64,000 nucleotides of DNA from positions 33,646,297 through 33,710,296 of the forward strand of contig OY294068.1 in assembly GCA_958510875.1 (NCBI GenBank), in the 5' to 3' direction. The stretch's first letter is position 1; each line of letters begins with the position of its first letter. This DNA comes from Endomychus coccineus. Taxonomy: Eukaryota > Arthropoda > Insecta > Coleoptera > Endomychidae. The translations under genes and the position numbers were made by a program. This document shows positions 42,096 to 54,056 of this stretch, one piece after another. The notes beneath the pieces were generated by a model. That model was not told the origin of the DNA and did no database searches. It worked only from the letters and a program-made list of their open reading frames with translations.

Positions 42096-42279
42096 ATATG
42101 TTAATCGGCATGAGCTCAATCTTTCACAAAAATTGGCTCTTGCGTATTGAGGTGCAAATTCCATATTTCTGTTTCACCGGAGAATGACATTTCAATTTCC
42201 AAATTTTGAGTTCATTTGTTGAGAAAATGAAAAATTTATTATAAAATTGATGTTCCGAAAATTGGAGTTCATATTAGCA
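42096..42279. other. Unassigned sequence
   Basis: Short gap between the LINE fragment and the inverted-repeat element; nothing seen. Confidence 0.4.
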
Positions 42280-42672
42280 ATTCAGATTTGAATATGGTAT
42301 AATCTCACAATTCATTAAGTAATCAGTACTGCCAGTTTTGAGGTCGAAGGACACTCTGTAGCTTCCTGTATGCAGCACATACGTTGATTAAAATTATTTA
42401 TTTAAAAAAATTTTGCAATTGTTCAATTTTAAAATGCGCAATGACAAACCATGTGTTGGAATATTATTATATCGGATGTGAGTATTGAAAAAAATCGAAT
42501 ACAATAGTATACAAATTTTTATATAAAAATTATTCTTTGAAAAATATTTTACAATTTTTGAACAAATTTTAATACAAATTTGAAGTCATCAAGATGAGGT
42601 GCAAATTTTGACCTCAAAACTGGTAGTGCCGATTACTTAATGGATTGGTAGATTGAACCATACTCAAATTTA
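42280..42672. mobile_element. MITE-like element with about 70-bp inverted ends
   Basis: Left arm about 42285-42350 and right arm about 42600-42670 are complementary with some mismatches: 'attaagtaatcagtactgcc' against 'gtagtgccgattacttaat', and 'agttttgaggtc' against 'gacctcaaaact'. The interior is AT-rich with no coding capacity. Confidence 0.65.
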
Positions 42673-43744
42673 AATTGTTAAAAATTTACTATACATATTA
42701 ATCATCATCCTGAATAATCACATTATTCTTCTAAAACTCAGAGAATGGAAATTCAGTTATTGCAAGAAGTTCCACTATCATGGAACATGTGTCTAATTGT
42801 CATGAATTATTCCTTCTCATATGATAAATCACCAAGAGTTATGTCTGCCGCCACTTCCGTTATAGGAAAACGCAGGGCGATAGCAATATACTCTGCTTAT
42901 ATTCTTATAAGTGCTCCAATACAAAGCGCTTTCCATTTATCGCTTTTATCCGGTTGTTTGGTCCTGTGGGAAGATATTTTATCGTAGGAGAGGTATATTG
43001 AATGAGATTGTAGCAAGTCTTCATAAGCTGTTTACCAGAGTTTAATACCATGCAATGAATAATTTATTAGAAAGCTCTATATAAAAATTAAAATGCTAAA
43101 AAGAAAACTCACTTTAATAGAGGATCTGAGTGAGGGGAAAATGATTGTTAGCGGTAGGAGAGTAGAAGCGTGACCTATGACGGAGGCTGAACCGACATCG
43201 ATTTCTTTAAAAATGCAATGCACCTCTAATTACTAGATAGCGTTGTAGTGCGCAACCGCAGCCTCTCCGTCTCGATCATAAGCAGCCGTCACGTTTACCT
43301 ATACATCCGCGTACCGAACCCACCAGTTTCGGAATACTGATATGATTATGCTCCAATAACTTCAAGCGATTAAATTCCATCCTTATACTTTAGGCGACTA
43401 GCTACTCGGACGAATCCAGCTTCCAACAGTTTCCAACAATAACAATGTTCGTTACAGCGTTTAGCCGGCTTTACTAGTAATATAATCTGTAACTATTTCA
43501 CTTGGCTTCCCAAAAGTTCATACCTACAATTTTAGTGTAATTACAATGAATTGTATGCTTTGTGTTGCCAACGCTTTCTCTTCTCCTCACTCTTTCTTGA
43601 TTAGTTCCTGTTTTTATACTGTATCTCAACAAATCAAACTGGAATACATAGTCTAGAAGATAATAGTGGCGGCTGGTACTAAAGGCCACAAAGCACCACC
43701 AACGTGCTCATCCAATCACCAAGATAAATTCAGAAAGAAATTCG
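42673..43744. other. Unassigned sequence
   Basis: Open frames at 42745-42987 (plus) and 43498-43689 (minus) have no recognised motif. A relatively GC-rich stretch lies at about 43140-43320. I see no gene. Confidence 0.4.
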
Positions 43745-44690
43745 CTTGTAATTCAGGGCATTATTATGCTTCTGAGGAAGATGGTAATTGGTGGTGAAAC
43801 AGTCGAATTTGCCAAGACGACAAAATATCTGGAAGTAATCCTGAATGAAACATTATTCTGGCAAAGTCCACTGATGAACAGTGTAATAGACCAATTGACA
43901 TGAAGCGTTGTTTGGAGCCTGAGCAGCTGATGTGGATCTACTTAGGTATATCATCCTAAGTCATGTGGTTCCCGTATGGAGGAAAAGAACTCAACTGATC
44001 ATGGCCTAGAAAACTTCAGGAAAGAGGCTCATCCTCAGAGGAAGTATACCGACTGCCGCATTGAGGCCCTTGCTTGGCGTGCCACCCCTATGACTGACGA
44101 TGAGAGATTTTGCAATTATGGCGGTCCTCAGACTCAGTTGCAATAGTTTCCTAGAGAGATGGAGAGCGAATCAATCTCTTCTACTTTGGGAGCGGCCTGA
44201 AAGGCTGTGACTAGGACCGCAGGACAGGATTGAAGCAGGCCATGTGGTTAGAGAGGCAGCATTCCAAGGTAGAGAGGAATCAAAAAATGGCCATGCGCCG
44301 AAGCATCGAACAATTTGGTATATAGATGGGCCTAGAATATACAAAGAGTCGGAGCAGTCTTCGGCGTTCTTAGATATATTGATGGTACTCCGTGCGAAAA
44401 GAGGATCTTAGCACAGTTCTCCAAACCGAGTGCTTATCATTTACAGATGTTCGGAGAAGCTGCTCGACTATGGTGAAGTAGATGAGACAGGCTAGCCGTT
44501 GTCAACAGGCTCAACTTGACCTGGATCGTGGGTCACACAAGTTGAAAACGAAACGATAGATCGATTAAACCAGAAAAGAAGCCAAATTGGAAGGTCCTCA
44601 AGATATTGGGAATCTGTAGAGCAGCAGGGTATCCAAATTCCCACTGAAAAACTTTTTGGCTAGGTGCACTCCACTCAACTTTCTATTAGG
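43745..44690 (+). pseudogene. Non-LTR retrotransposon RT tail and RNase H start
   Basis: MVIGGETVEFAKTTKYLEVI at about 43783 matches the LINE thumb block (GGxxIExxxxxKYLGVxLD). It is followed by SIPTAALRPLLGVPPL (usual TPTAALEVLLGLPPL), ALL-type blocks, then WYIDGPRIYKESEQSSAF, where YTDGSK of RNase H has become YIDGP, and LTWIVGHTS (WVPGHSG). The orientation is plus. Several stops and shifts. This is the jockey/I-superfamily organisation with a C-terminal RNase H, like the fragments at 4640-5325 and 60130-60420. Confidence 0.8.
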
Positions 44691-45789
44691 CCCAGTACCC
44701 TCACAACCATCACCAATACGGAGTATATTATGCTGATTTTTTTGTGTGAAAATTATGCTGTATATTAGGTCTCCTAATGAAATTGACTATATTATAAAAC
44801 ATATAAAAACCCGAGCAATATATATCGGATATTATTCTCTTTTGTTGGAATGAAAATTGGTAATACATTCGAGGTGCATCATCTGATAACTTGTGAAACG
44901 TTCGTATTCTACTTGATTACAGCTCCAATTTTGCAATGAATAAGAAGTATTATGATGCAAATTCCAGCTCACTTATTATCTAATAACACATTCCAAAATA
45001 TTTCTTTCCATTCTTGGTTCAATGATAATATGCTCTCTGTCATATACCATTGGAATCTATTAATGTTCACAAGAGATCTGACGCGCGTCCTAAAAGTACG
45101 AGTATAATGCAATATTGAGTTCGTATTCATAGTGTTCTTGAATTAACCCCGAAGCAGTATTCACACCGGCGGAATTTGAAATACGTTCACTGAGGTTATA
45201 ATTTATATCCGTGTACTCAATATCGAGGTCTCTGTTTAATAATTTATGATGAATAGGGATTTGAATGTATGATAGATTTTATGCCACAGGGCTAATGGTA
45301 TAACCATCTATTGTTGACATTATTCTCGAGGCTTGAGTTATAATTTACCTACCCACCACATAACAATTTACAGGAAAATATTATGTAGGATACTTCTATA
45401 TAGTGCGTTCATTGATAACTAGCCAATTCTGATAGTTATTATCATTCTAAATAATGGATCTTTCCGTTACGCTAGACAATTTGTTCACACTCAACTGAAT
45501 GCAGACAGAAAGCCTTTGAATGGCGATAGATCCCTCATAGTGTACATTTCAACATGAAAATAAATTACATTAGAAACACTCCTCTTAACTCTTTCAATCA
45601 TCCAAATCTCATAGTTTTTATATATAACCTTGCCATGAATAACTAGAACCAATTCTACAATCAGACTTTGCCAGCCTCACTGTGGACAATTTTGTCAGAT
45701 CAAACTGAAGAGCTTAGATTTCGTTCTAAGGTTATTTTCTGAGAGAACACTTCAACTTGTCAGATCCACAGCTTCTTTTAATTGGAATA
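44691..45789. other. Unassigned sequence
   Basis: No coding signal or repeat recognised. Confidence 0.45.
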
Positions 45790-46150
45790 AATGTACTCCG
45801 AAATGAGAGACACCGAGTTTGCACAATATTCCTTAGAATTGCAAGGAGTATATTAGATTCCCTATGAGGACTGCGAAAGATCATATATTGGACAGACCAA
45901 TAGAAGAAGCGGTGTAAGAAAAGAGAAGCATATGAACGCAGTACGGAAAAACCAGACTACGTCGTCCTTAGCAGAGCACATGAAGATGACAGGACACAAC
46001 ATAGATTTCAACAAAACCAGGATATCAGCCAACAGCGAAAGCTACAAAATTAGGATAACCAGAGAAGCTACAGAGATAAAGAAGAGGTCTCATAATCTCA
46101 ACACACGAAATCAAACCCAGGGAACATCAAAATCTCGGAACCAATCCTGA
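45790..46150 (+). pseudogene. Penelope-like element, GIY-YIG endonuclease
   Basis: SEMRDTEFAQYSLELQGVY, one stop, then IPYEDCERSYIGQTNRRSG and TTSSLAEHMKMTGHNIDF. The Cys-linked GVYxIPCxxCxxxYIGQT entry, the YIGQT catalytic motif and the SLAEHxxxxGHxIDF block are all those of PLE endonucleases. It continues through ITREATEIKKR to a stop at 46150. Only one stop interrupts the recognisable part. The RT that should precede it is not visible. Confidence 0.82.
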
Positions 46151-46690
46151 CAAACAGTTCCCCGACCATCATCTAAATTCATAACTGACTATATGAGTAG
46201 GACGGGGATTGATCACCTGCCTCAAGAACTCGGAACTATCAGTCCAATTCGAGAATCAAGAAACCGAATTGTCAAGCAAGACCTGAAGATTCTACCGAAA
46301 TGTGGTCAAGACCAGTGTGGCTCCACCAGGGACCAAACGTCACCCGGAAGAAATGCCAGGAATTCCAGTGAATCTGAAATTCAACATGATATGTCTCCAC
46401 AGGGAGAAGATATTCCACTTAACTAGGAATTTCGAAAAGTTGAAATCAAAAAGAGGGGAACTCCTGTGCAAGTTAACATTCCAGCAACACTGCCACTGTT
46501 AGAATATCATTCCAAAATGTTTGGAAGTAACTTTTCACAAATATAACCATCAAACAAGATGAACCAGCTCCGTTTTATTGAGAGTAGCTATCAACTATTC
46601 AAGACGCATTCTAAACACAATCAATATGAACTTTCTAGAATTTCATCTTCATCTGAGTCAGAACATACATTCAACTTTATGAAATGAAAT
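46151..46690 (+). other. PLE junction sequence
   Basis: Between the endonuclease of one PLE and the N-terminus of the next. Overlapping frames 46193-46426 and 46302-46502 have no motif I can name. In PLEs this position is taken by the terminal repeat shared by head-to-tail copies, which is my reading. Confidence 0.4.
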
Positions 46691-46699
46691 CGAATAACT

Positions 46700-47149
46700 T
46701 TCCTGACCACCGAAAAGCTGAGAAAGAGACTCAGTAGTCTTCAACCGAAACAAAAATCGAAGGCTTCAAATATAGTACATAACCTATCTCGCCAACCACT
46801 AGATGAATCCTTCATGAGTGTCTTAGCGAAAGACTTTTACTTTGCAGTACTCATCCCGAGTACAATACACATGGAAGGAATAGAATCGAGTATTGCCAAA
46901 ATGAACTACAACAATGCCGAAATCCTATGGCAAGACACAGCACGTATCTTGAGGACGGCCAAGCCGCCCAAGAAGAATTCATCGCACCAAGAACTACAAG
47001 CAGTCAAGACCGTTCGATCAAACGAGAGCATCATAATTCTACCAGCTGATGACTGGAAGGCGAAACAAGCTATCGTCGAGCAAGATCTAAATATAGCAAG
47101 ATCTAAAGATAGCGAAAATGACGCCAAAATCTTAATGAAACACAATTAA
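46700..47149 (+). pseudogene. Penelope-like element, N-terminal region
   Basis: NIVHNLSRQPLDESFMSVLA runs into KDFYFAVLIPST and later ILRTAKPPKKNSSHQELQAV and NESIIILPADDWKAKQAIV. These match the region ahead of the PLE reverse transcriptase (usual forms VVNLSxxxLxxxExSVLxKGLNF, and DESIVILPADKGNxTVV). The open frame is 46814-47149, and the readable part extends upstream in the same frame. It stops at 47149, before the RT core, so only the N-terminal 150 or so residues survive. Confidence 0.8.
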
Positions 47150-47157
47150 TATTAGAC

Positions 47158-47200
47158 GCGATTTTCAGCATCCGCCTTCTTCAGGAATTTGTTTCCATTC
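47158..47200 (-). ncRNA. Hammerhead-like core, minus strand
   Basis: On the minus strand 'cctgaagaaggcggatgctg' then 'aaaatcgcg'. It matches the CUGANGA, stem, GAAA order, with a weak ggc/gct stem. It lies in inverted orientation directly after the PLE N-terminal piece, as expected of an inverted PLE terminal copy. Confidence 0.35.
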
Positions 47201-48539
47201 TACATTGTTTGGCGTTAACAGATTATTCTGGACCACACATTTATTGGAATAAGAAAACATATTGAAATCTGTTTGCAGATTATTATACGTTTGCTAATTC
47301 ACCTGATGTGGATTTTGTGGTGGTTTGTTAGAAGAATATTTCCACCCTGAAAACTGTCCTTGGTATAGTAAATTGCGGGAGCAATAAAAACTTAGAGGTA
47401 GTTTGTCGATTATAAAGATAAGCTGCCGAAATATTTCAAAGGTTTTCATCAGGATCAATTCATGAATACTTGATTCTCATGTCGCTTCTATATTTTGTCA
47501 TCATCCTGCATACCGGGACCCTACGCCATTACGATTGCAATGTTCGAGTTCATCGTTCATCTTATCGTCAATGAAGAAATAAAGAAAGCTATACCCATAT
47601 TTTCGAATCATTCCAAATCATATTTTTCAATGAATTGGATCATATGTTAGATTACTCTGATTTTGATTCGTTTATTAGTGTGCTAAACTGAAGAGTAACG
47701 GGAATAATCACACCCGACACCTTCACCAGATTGTTAAGACCTTCGACTTCTCTTGTTATTAGGTTCTAACACGGTATGACTGTTGTTTCGTATACATCAA
47801 GAGAATTCCAAGAGTTTTGGGTATCCAAAATATCTGCTCCTTTGGAGTGAATATGTTTCATCAATATAATAGATCTAATTTCTGTTTACAGTGACTGGTA
47901 TAACCATATCATTTCATTAAACCATAAGGAAATAATACTGTTGAATAAATTGGAAGGATCTAAAGCATTTCATATTAATTTATTGCTCTTCTACAAAATT
48001 GTTCGCCGACTGCACCAGATTTTCTATTATGTACGATACGTTTATATTTGTTGCTGGGATGCAATTGCTTTTTATTTTAGTTTCCATCTTCGAGTAAACT
48101 CTCGCTTCCTTTATAACTGCTAGTTTGGTCAAAGTAGTTTTGACCAGTACCGTCAATGAAATCATTATCATTCATAGATAGTTATTAATTTATTTGTTCT
48201 AAATATACATGAAGTCTGAAGAACACGTCAGTTAATTATAATTGATAATGTAATAAATAAATAAATAAAATTATAAAGATATATTTTGAATTAGCGCTAA
48301 TACGTCATACATAAGGACATCACAGCACGATAAAATACGCATGGGTAATATGAAAGGTATTGAGACACTGTCACAGTAGTAGTCATAGTAGGCCTTTCTG
48401 ATTAGAACCGTTTTTTAAAAAGGTGAAGCGGTTGGTCCAGTTCCGGTGATTTATTGAATATTTGTATTTTAACATACTTAACATTTATTTGAAGGTACGT
48501 GTAGTTATACTCATCTATGCCTATAATAATATTGATAAT
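47201..48539. other. Unassigned sequence
   Basis: Frames near 47941-48171 have no motif. On the minus strand about 47430-47465 has 'cctgatgaaaacctttgaaa', another loose PLE-end-like block. A short (aata) run lies near 48250. Confidence 0.4.
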
Positions 48540-49640
48540 ATATTTGATAATAGCATAAGCTAACAATGTTACAATTCAATTATTACACATCAATTGTTGC
48601 TTTACAATATTTTACATATTCTTGTTTATATAAATTTAGAGTCTTAGCTCTCTTCACATCTTAAGGTAAGGAATTGTATTGCTCTAGACCATCACAAAAA
48701 ATGTCATTTTGACTATAACGATAGGGAACCATAGCCACATAGAACTCCCCCCTTGACCGGGTTTGGTAATCATGTACATGTGATATAGCATACAGTATCG
48801 GAAAGTATTTATCTTGGGTATGGTGGTTTCATGAGAGCGTAAAAAATAGCTTGCTATATGTTGAAAGAGCATTACAATATTTCAGGGCGGTCAGCTCAGG
48901 ATGTAGGACTTCAGTATTATACCAGCACCAGTCGGCAGAATGTGCGAGTCGCTGTGTACGCTTCGGGTGGAGTAAGAGGAGGGGCGCACAGCAGTGCGTC
49001 TCTCTTGTTTATGTGTTATTATCATATCATTGCGTTCCTTGTTGCACGTGTAGATTTCTGCCTATACTCCAGAAGAATTGTTTCCGATACTGTATTGTGT
49101 ACTTTGTAATAAATGTTCAGGGTATAACTTGTATTTTATTTTTCTTATGAACATCATTGTGTTTAAAACTATTAACTGTATAACACTCAAGACATTTGTG
49201 ACTTTTACCATATTTTTAATACTGGTATAGCGATCACATCCAGTTATTTTACAGAATGTTTGATTTTTTGCTGTTAAGTGTATCTTGTATTTTATTTGTA
49301 TATGAACGTCATCGGGATAAAAACTATTAACTGTCTAACAGTCAAGACATTTGTGAGTTTCAACATATTTTTAACACTGGTATAGCGATCACATCCAGTT
49401 ATTTTACACAATGCTTGACTTTTTTTTCTCTGAAGTGTATCTATCTCCTCATTGTTCAGTAAGTACAAAATTGAAGAGCAGTAACTGAAATGGGGTGAAA
49501 TAATTGACTTATGTATAGTTAGTTTCGTTCATTCACTGAGATAGGCATTTATTCTTCCAAGTAGGAATACTTTGTTCGCCGCTTTTTTGTCACATACTCC
49601 TCACATTTGAAGCGTGGCATATGTGTATGTTTACTCTCTA
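48540..49640 (-). pseudogene. Non-LTR retrotransposon, RT C-terminus with internal duplication
   Basis: From the top of the minus strand: KKAANKVFLLGRINAYLSE, then IISPHFSYCSSILYLLNNEE, the standard PHFxYCSxxL block of LINE RT thumbs, and ALCKITGCDRYTSVKNMLKL. The CDRYTSxKNM segment occurs twice because of a tandem duplication at 49122-49437. After the second copy the frame breaks. At about 48660-48780 come RGEFYVAMVPYRYSQNDIFC and LEQYNSLP, the usual end of such proteins (xxLYNSLPxxV). Only the C-terminal 300 or so residues remain. Confidence 0.8.
49122..49437. repeat. Two tandem units of about 157 bp inside a LINE
   Basis: Units start at 49122 and 49279; both carry 'aaaactattaactgt' and 'tggtatagcgatcacatcca'. 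They duplicate part of the coding sequence on the minus strand. The units have diverged, so the duplication is not very recent. Confidence 0.85.
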
Positions 49641-50139
49641 GCGCATAAAATTTAGACTTGTTTTCAAACTCTGTTTGATATTAAGGCAAGTTTTTGAAGT
49701 TCAAATAATCTGTGGACTTCGACAAAATTCTCCCTAAAATTATTCCAATGTTATCGAATAATGTAGGAATAACTCAAGTTCAATCAAACTTATTAATTCT
49801 TGTTGCAATTATGATTCGTATTTTGGAATAAATTAGTTTCATAATAGTGATCCAGTTATGAATTATATGTAAATTATTAAGTGACAGGTCACACTTATAT
49901 CAATTATATTTTCGTAAAGTAGAAATAAATATGACCCATTTTTTTTCAGATATGAACATCAAACATGATTCAGACAAAAAATAGGAACATTTTGATTCAC
50001 AAAAGAAAATTTGTCTCAACGGTATCTTCACTATGATTCAGTTACACACGAACAAGATATAAAGAATAGTTCTTCAGTAATTAATAAACTCATAATTTGT
50101 TTTCTGAATCTGCAATATAGGCTGTTTATAGATATGAGA
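49641..50139. other. Unassigned sequence
   Basis: AT-rich, no feature found. Confidence 0.45.
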
Positions 50140-50430
50140 ACATGCTTGAAGACACCTTAGGCAACACCTTTGATAAAATTTCCGACTTGGGACAAATCCG
50201 GGATTTACGAAATCTACTGTGAGTCGTGTTCAAAATACTATGTGGGACAATCTAGGATGAATATTCTCAGCTCGGTATAAAGAACATTTTGCCCATACAA
50301 AGGAAAATAATGGTGAAAGCGTTAGTCAACTATATTTTAAATACAGGTCAAACGATTTCTCAATTTCTCTTGAAACACAATAACAACAAATATTTAGGTC
50401 ATTCAGGAGAGATTGAAATGCATAAGCGAA
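50140..50430 (+). pseudogene. Penelope-like element, GIY-YIG endonuclease (first part)
   Basis: Plus strand, SGIYEIYCESCSKYYVGQSR, then after a frame change YKEHFAHTKENNGES and YFKYRSNDFSISLETQ. GIYxIxCxxCxxxYVGQ is the entry of the PLE endonuclease, with YIGQT as YVGQS. The domain is cut at about 50480 by repeat D. The remainder resumes at 51480. Confidence 0.75.
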
Positions 50431-50489
50431 AAAGTTATCTAATGAATTCAGATTTATCTCCAGCTGAGGGTAACCCCTCATATACGCCG

Positions 50490-51225
50490 CTGATTATAAA
50501 TAGAAACAGGCACTTTTCGGTTTCTAATTTAGTTTACTCTGATGAATGGCTACTTGTTAGTTGAAAACTCCTCAGTACTCAGTCATTTTAATGCATAAGG
50601 GGGATTGCTCCTTATTTATTATGTTCGTCATGTTGGAGAAAAGCTCTTGACGTCTTATGAACGAGAATTTTGTCTTCCAAGAAATGTCCCCACTGATTAT
50701 GAATATAAAACATAGAGTTTTGAAGCAAAGAGGTTGTCAATATCATACTTTTCTGGAGAACTTGTTTCATTTTGGCGCATGCGCCAGAAAAATGTTAAAT
50801 GATACTGTAGCATCCTAATCATTGGAGTGAAGACATATAAGAATACATTATGTTGTCCACTTGCAGGTGAGAATGGAATCCTTAGAAATTGTACTGTACT
50901 TTTCTGGGAACTTTTTTCATTTTGGGGATGCGCCAGAAAAATTGACAGACACAATAATTAAATGGTGGTTACAATAAATATTGCAGCTAAGATCGAGTTT
51001 TTGGAGTGAGGATTTTTACAAATACATTCCATCGTCTATTTGCTGGTGAAAGTTGTACCTTAGAATATTTACTAAGCTCTTTCAATTTGAAGGATGGGCC
51101 AGGAAAATATACATGCACCTATTTTAAAAGATGGTTTTATAACTGATACTGTAGCAAGCCCAAGTTTCTATATTGAGCATATTTACAAATACATTATGTT
51201 ATCCACTTGCAGATGAAAACAGGAT
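50490..51225. mobile_element. Repeat D with internal tandem units, inserted in a PLE
   Basis: The first 320 bp match 54337-54660 on the same strand. Its second half is a short tandem array with unit starts near 50747, 50897 and 51067 (150-170 bp). Each unit has a 'cttttctggagaacttgttt'-like block, 'atgcgccagaaaaa' and a 'acattatgttgtccacttgc'-like block. No coding capacity. A dispersed element carrying its own mini-satellite, as in Helentron/DINE-like elements, but no Helitron ends were identified. Confidence 0.65.
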
Positions 51226-51479
51226 CGTTATAAATTTCACTTTACAGCCTTACAGATCGAGCTGTAAAATTATCACACCCATAAAACCGTCCCAAAAATT
51301 TGTTCGGATTACACTGGAAATATATGACTATCCACAAAAAAATTTTAATCACAAACTCAAAAATAGAATAAACAAAATCTATTGTGGTGCATCAGTTTTA
51401 ACGGTGATAAAGATAATTTTATCACATTTTCATATATTCCGGAGACCTCAGAGCAAATTAAGAAATGTTTAAAGAAGTG

Positions 51480-51625
51480 TGAGAGTTTGATTATAAAAAT
51501 GTTAATGTTCTAGATGAAGAAACCAATTATCATAAAAGAGCTATCCTGGAGATGATTCATTTAAAACGAGATAATAAGTGGGTGAATAGTAGAACCGATA
51601 TAAGGTCATTGAGTCAAATTTATAC
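51480..51625 (+). pseudogene. Penelope-like element, endonuclease C-terminus
   Basis: NVLDEETNYHKRAILEMIHL is followed by KRDNKWVNSRTDIRSLSQIY, then stop. The block (xxxEExxxxKRxxxEMxxI) matches the end of PLE endonucleases. It is the other side of the piece interrupted at 50490. Confidence 0.7.
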
Positions 51626-52110
51626 AAATTAAATTAATTAGGCACTTGCAAATTTCTACGTACTTCTTTATTATGTTTGAAATTGTGTATATGTAGAAAG
51701 CTGATAAAAATAAGTGATATTGGTCTGTTCAACATTGTTGATACTTTTGCGCATAGAAATTTTGGTCGCAGACTGTTTATCGTCGTCGCTGAGATATGTT
51801 GTAACTACAGAAAAATTACTGTTCAGTGTTTTGTTTTAATACATGTACCCATATTTTGGTCAGTGATGTGTTACAACTTCAATTATTCTTGTTTTGTTCA
51901 TTGTTGTGATTTATTTATTCTTGAATAAAATTAACGTGATAAAGAAGCTTAGTCCTTGGTATGGTTAGTTTTAGAAATCTCACATTTGAGTTGACGTGAA
52001 TCAGTTTCCAAACGACTTCTGATGATGATCATAAGACCGAAACGTACGTGAGAAAAATATATTATATAAGTGTTAATGCGACCTATTCAAATTTACATAT
52101 AATTATTGAG
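51626..52110 (+). repeat. PLE 3' region
   Basis: Follows the endonuclease stop and is found again at 21710-22250. It ends with the hammerhead-like core at 52018-52050. Confidence 0.65.
52018..52050 (+). ncRNA. Hammerhead-ribozyme-like core
   Basis: 'ctgatgatgatcataagacc' followed by 'gaaacgtacgt'. CTGATGA and GAAAC are both in canonical form. The stem II candidate gatc-ataa-gacc has one mismatch. The best-preserved core in the window and directly at a PLE 3' end. Stem I and III partners were not resolved. Confidence 0.5.
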
Positions 52111-52439
52111 TGTATGAGAACATTATGCAGGAAGAAACGTAACGACAATTCATATTCATATGCAATGTATTGAAGCTATAATTTCGAAATGTTTGATGAT
52201 TTTATGACAATGAAATCGTTAGTTCAGAGTCATTAATTCATGTGTATTATTACAACCGATATTAAATGGATTATCAATGAAGGATGACTACTTACTAATG
52301 AAGTATCTTGTAGAGCGTACTGCTGTGTACATACCTGAAATGAATAATCGATCATATTAGACATCAATCAAGCATTTGAACCTCACATCAATCATTCAGT
52401 AATTGGTTGAGAGAATATACAAAGTTTCGGTTTACCAGG
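52111..52439. other. Unassigned sequence
   Basis: Nothing recognised. Confidence 0.4.
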
Positions 52440-52625
52440 TTGAACAGTATCACAGGTGTTTCAGTACCAGACAGCTTTTCGAGAGCTTCTCATGAGTCAA
52501 AAGACGAAGTTTTGATTTGCCAGCTTGGAGAGTGACAATGCATTTTTTATTCACATGGAGCTGTTTTGCTATCCTCATGAGCTCGTTCTTATACGGAATG
52601 CGTTTGTAGTTCACCATGAATTGGT
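52440..52625. repeat. Partial copy of the 2.6-3.4 kb satellite unit
   Basis: Shares 'accaggttgaacagt', a 'gagctcgtt' block and 'gcgtttgtagttcaccatg' with the unit at 2645-3375, in mixed order. Diverged. Confidence 0.5.
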
Positions 52626-54016
52626 TACAGGAACAGATGTAATCAAGAATAATAAATTTTCACTTGAGATAACAAGCTACATCTGGTTATATAATACATA
52701 TTGAATATGATTCGAGATGCTGTCGATAGATATGAATATACAAAGCTAATCTTATGGTATGTAGGCAAACTATAAAGAATAATAAATTAACTATTGGGAG
52801 TTCGATTGCTATAACGTCATGGATGATTTAAATCAATTTTTGAAATGAAAAAATATAGTATATCCAATTTTACGATATTGAATGCAATAATAGATATTAA
52901 TATATACTCTTTACCATAATTATTTCCTATGTTACGTCAAATTATAACTGATCATTCAAATCTATAACAAAGAGTCAAAGAGATTGTTGAATTTGTATCG
53001 TTCCATAGATTTCATATTATCACCTCACATATTCGCTGAGAAACTTATAATGATAAGGAATTGATTAAAGATTTCATTGTAGCGCTAAGCAAGTCGTAAC
53101 ATATTCGTTACTACATGATATTTTTTATCCGAATTTGCTCCGACCCTGATAAACAAAAGGAACAGAATAGCATATCAATTGAATTTGGGATATTATCTGT
53201 TATATTTCAGATTAATGACTTCAGACAAAAATGAACAATGTACAGTTATAGATTCGTCAATACTTTTGCATTATATCTTCGTTTCCGAGATATCATACCA
53301 TCTTTAAATCCATACTGGAAATGCAATACTTGAAACAGGAGTAGAACTGAAACCTGGATCCAAAATTACTGGATGAAATATGAGCCTACACTGATGTTAA
53401 GGATGGGGAGGTGACTTGGAAATGATCCGTTAGAAATAATTGGAATATTTTTCAACCACATATTATATTGTACACATGAACATATGATAAATAAGTGATA
53501 CAAACACGAACTTACAAAGAAAATTGTGAGTAGTCATATAGCTACCTGACATTAATGTATGAAGGGAAACTTTATTCCAAAAATATTGTATTCCTCATAA
53601 TTTTTCATATCATCATTCGTTTCGGAGCTATGAACAACAAAGAGCTCAGCAACACCTAATACAAATATGAGTATTCAGTTCGCCTTGAGAGTGAATATAC
53701 AAGGCGGACCAGAAGAACAAGCGATTTTAAATTTCGCATCATTATTGAAACAAAAATCACATTAGATTATCGTCAATGACATGACATTTCATTAAATCGG
53801 AATATTGGTTCACTGCTAATTGCTCATTTACGGTAAAACATCTTGTGCAAATAATAACAACACAGCGAATCTTCCTAATTAATTCTTTGTTAATCGACAG
53901 TATTACGTTCCATCTGCTCATGCAATTGAAATATGGAGAGAGAAAAGGTTCGGTGATTAAGAAAAAGCCTCCTAGTAGACAGAAAGACAATATTTAAAAC
54001 ACAAGGTTGGGAAGAA
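52626..54016. other. Unassigned sequence
   Basis: One minus-strand frame (53757-53990) without motif. Nothing else. Confidence 0.45.
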
Positions 54017-54056
54017 TTTAACATGAGGATTCACACTTTAACATGAGGATTCACAC
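54017..54056. repeat. 20-bp unit in two exact tandem copies
   Basis: 'tttaacatgaggattcacac' occurs at 54017-54036 and again at 54037-54056. Confidence 0.9.

Noticed and set aside
46193..46502. Overlapping frames as PLE coding sequence
   Set aside because: No PLE motif could be read in them; their position fits a terminal repeat better.
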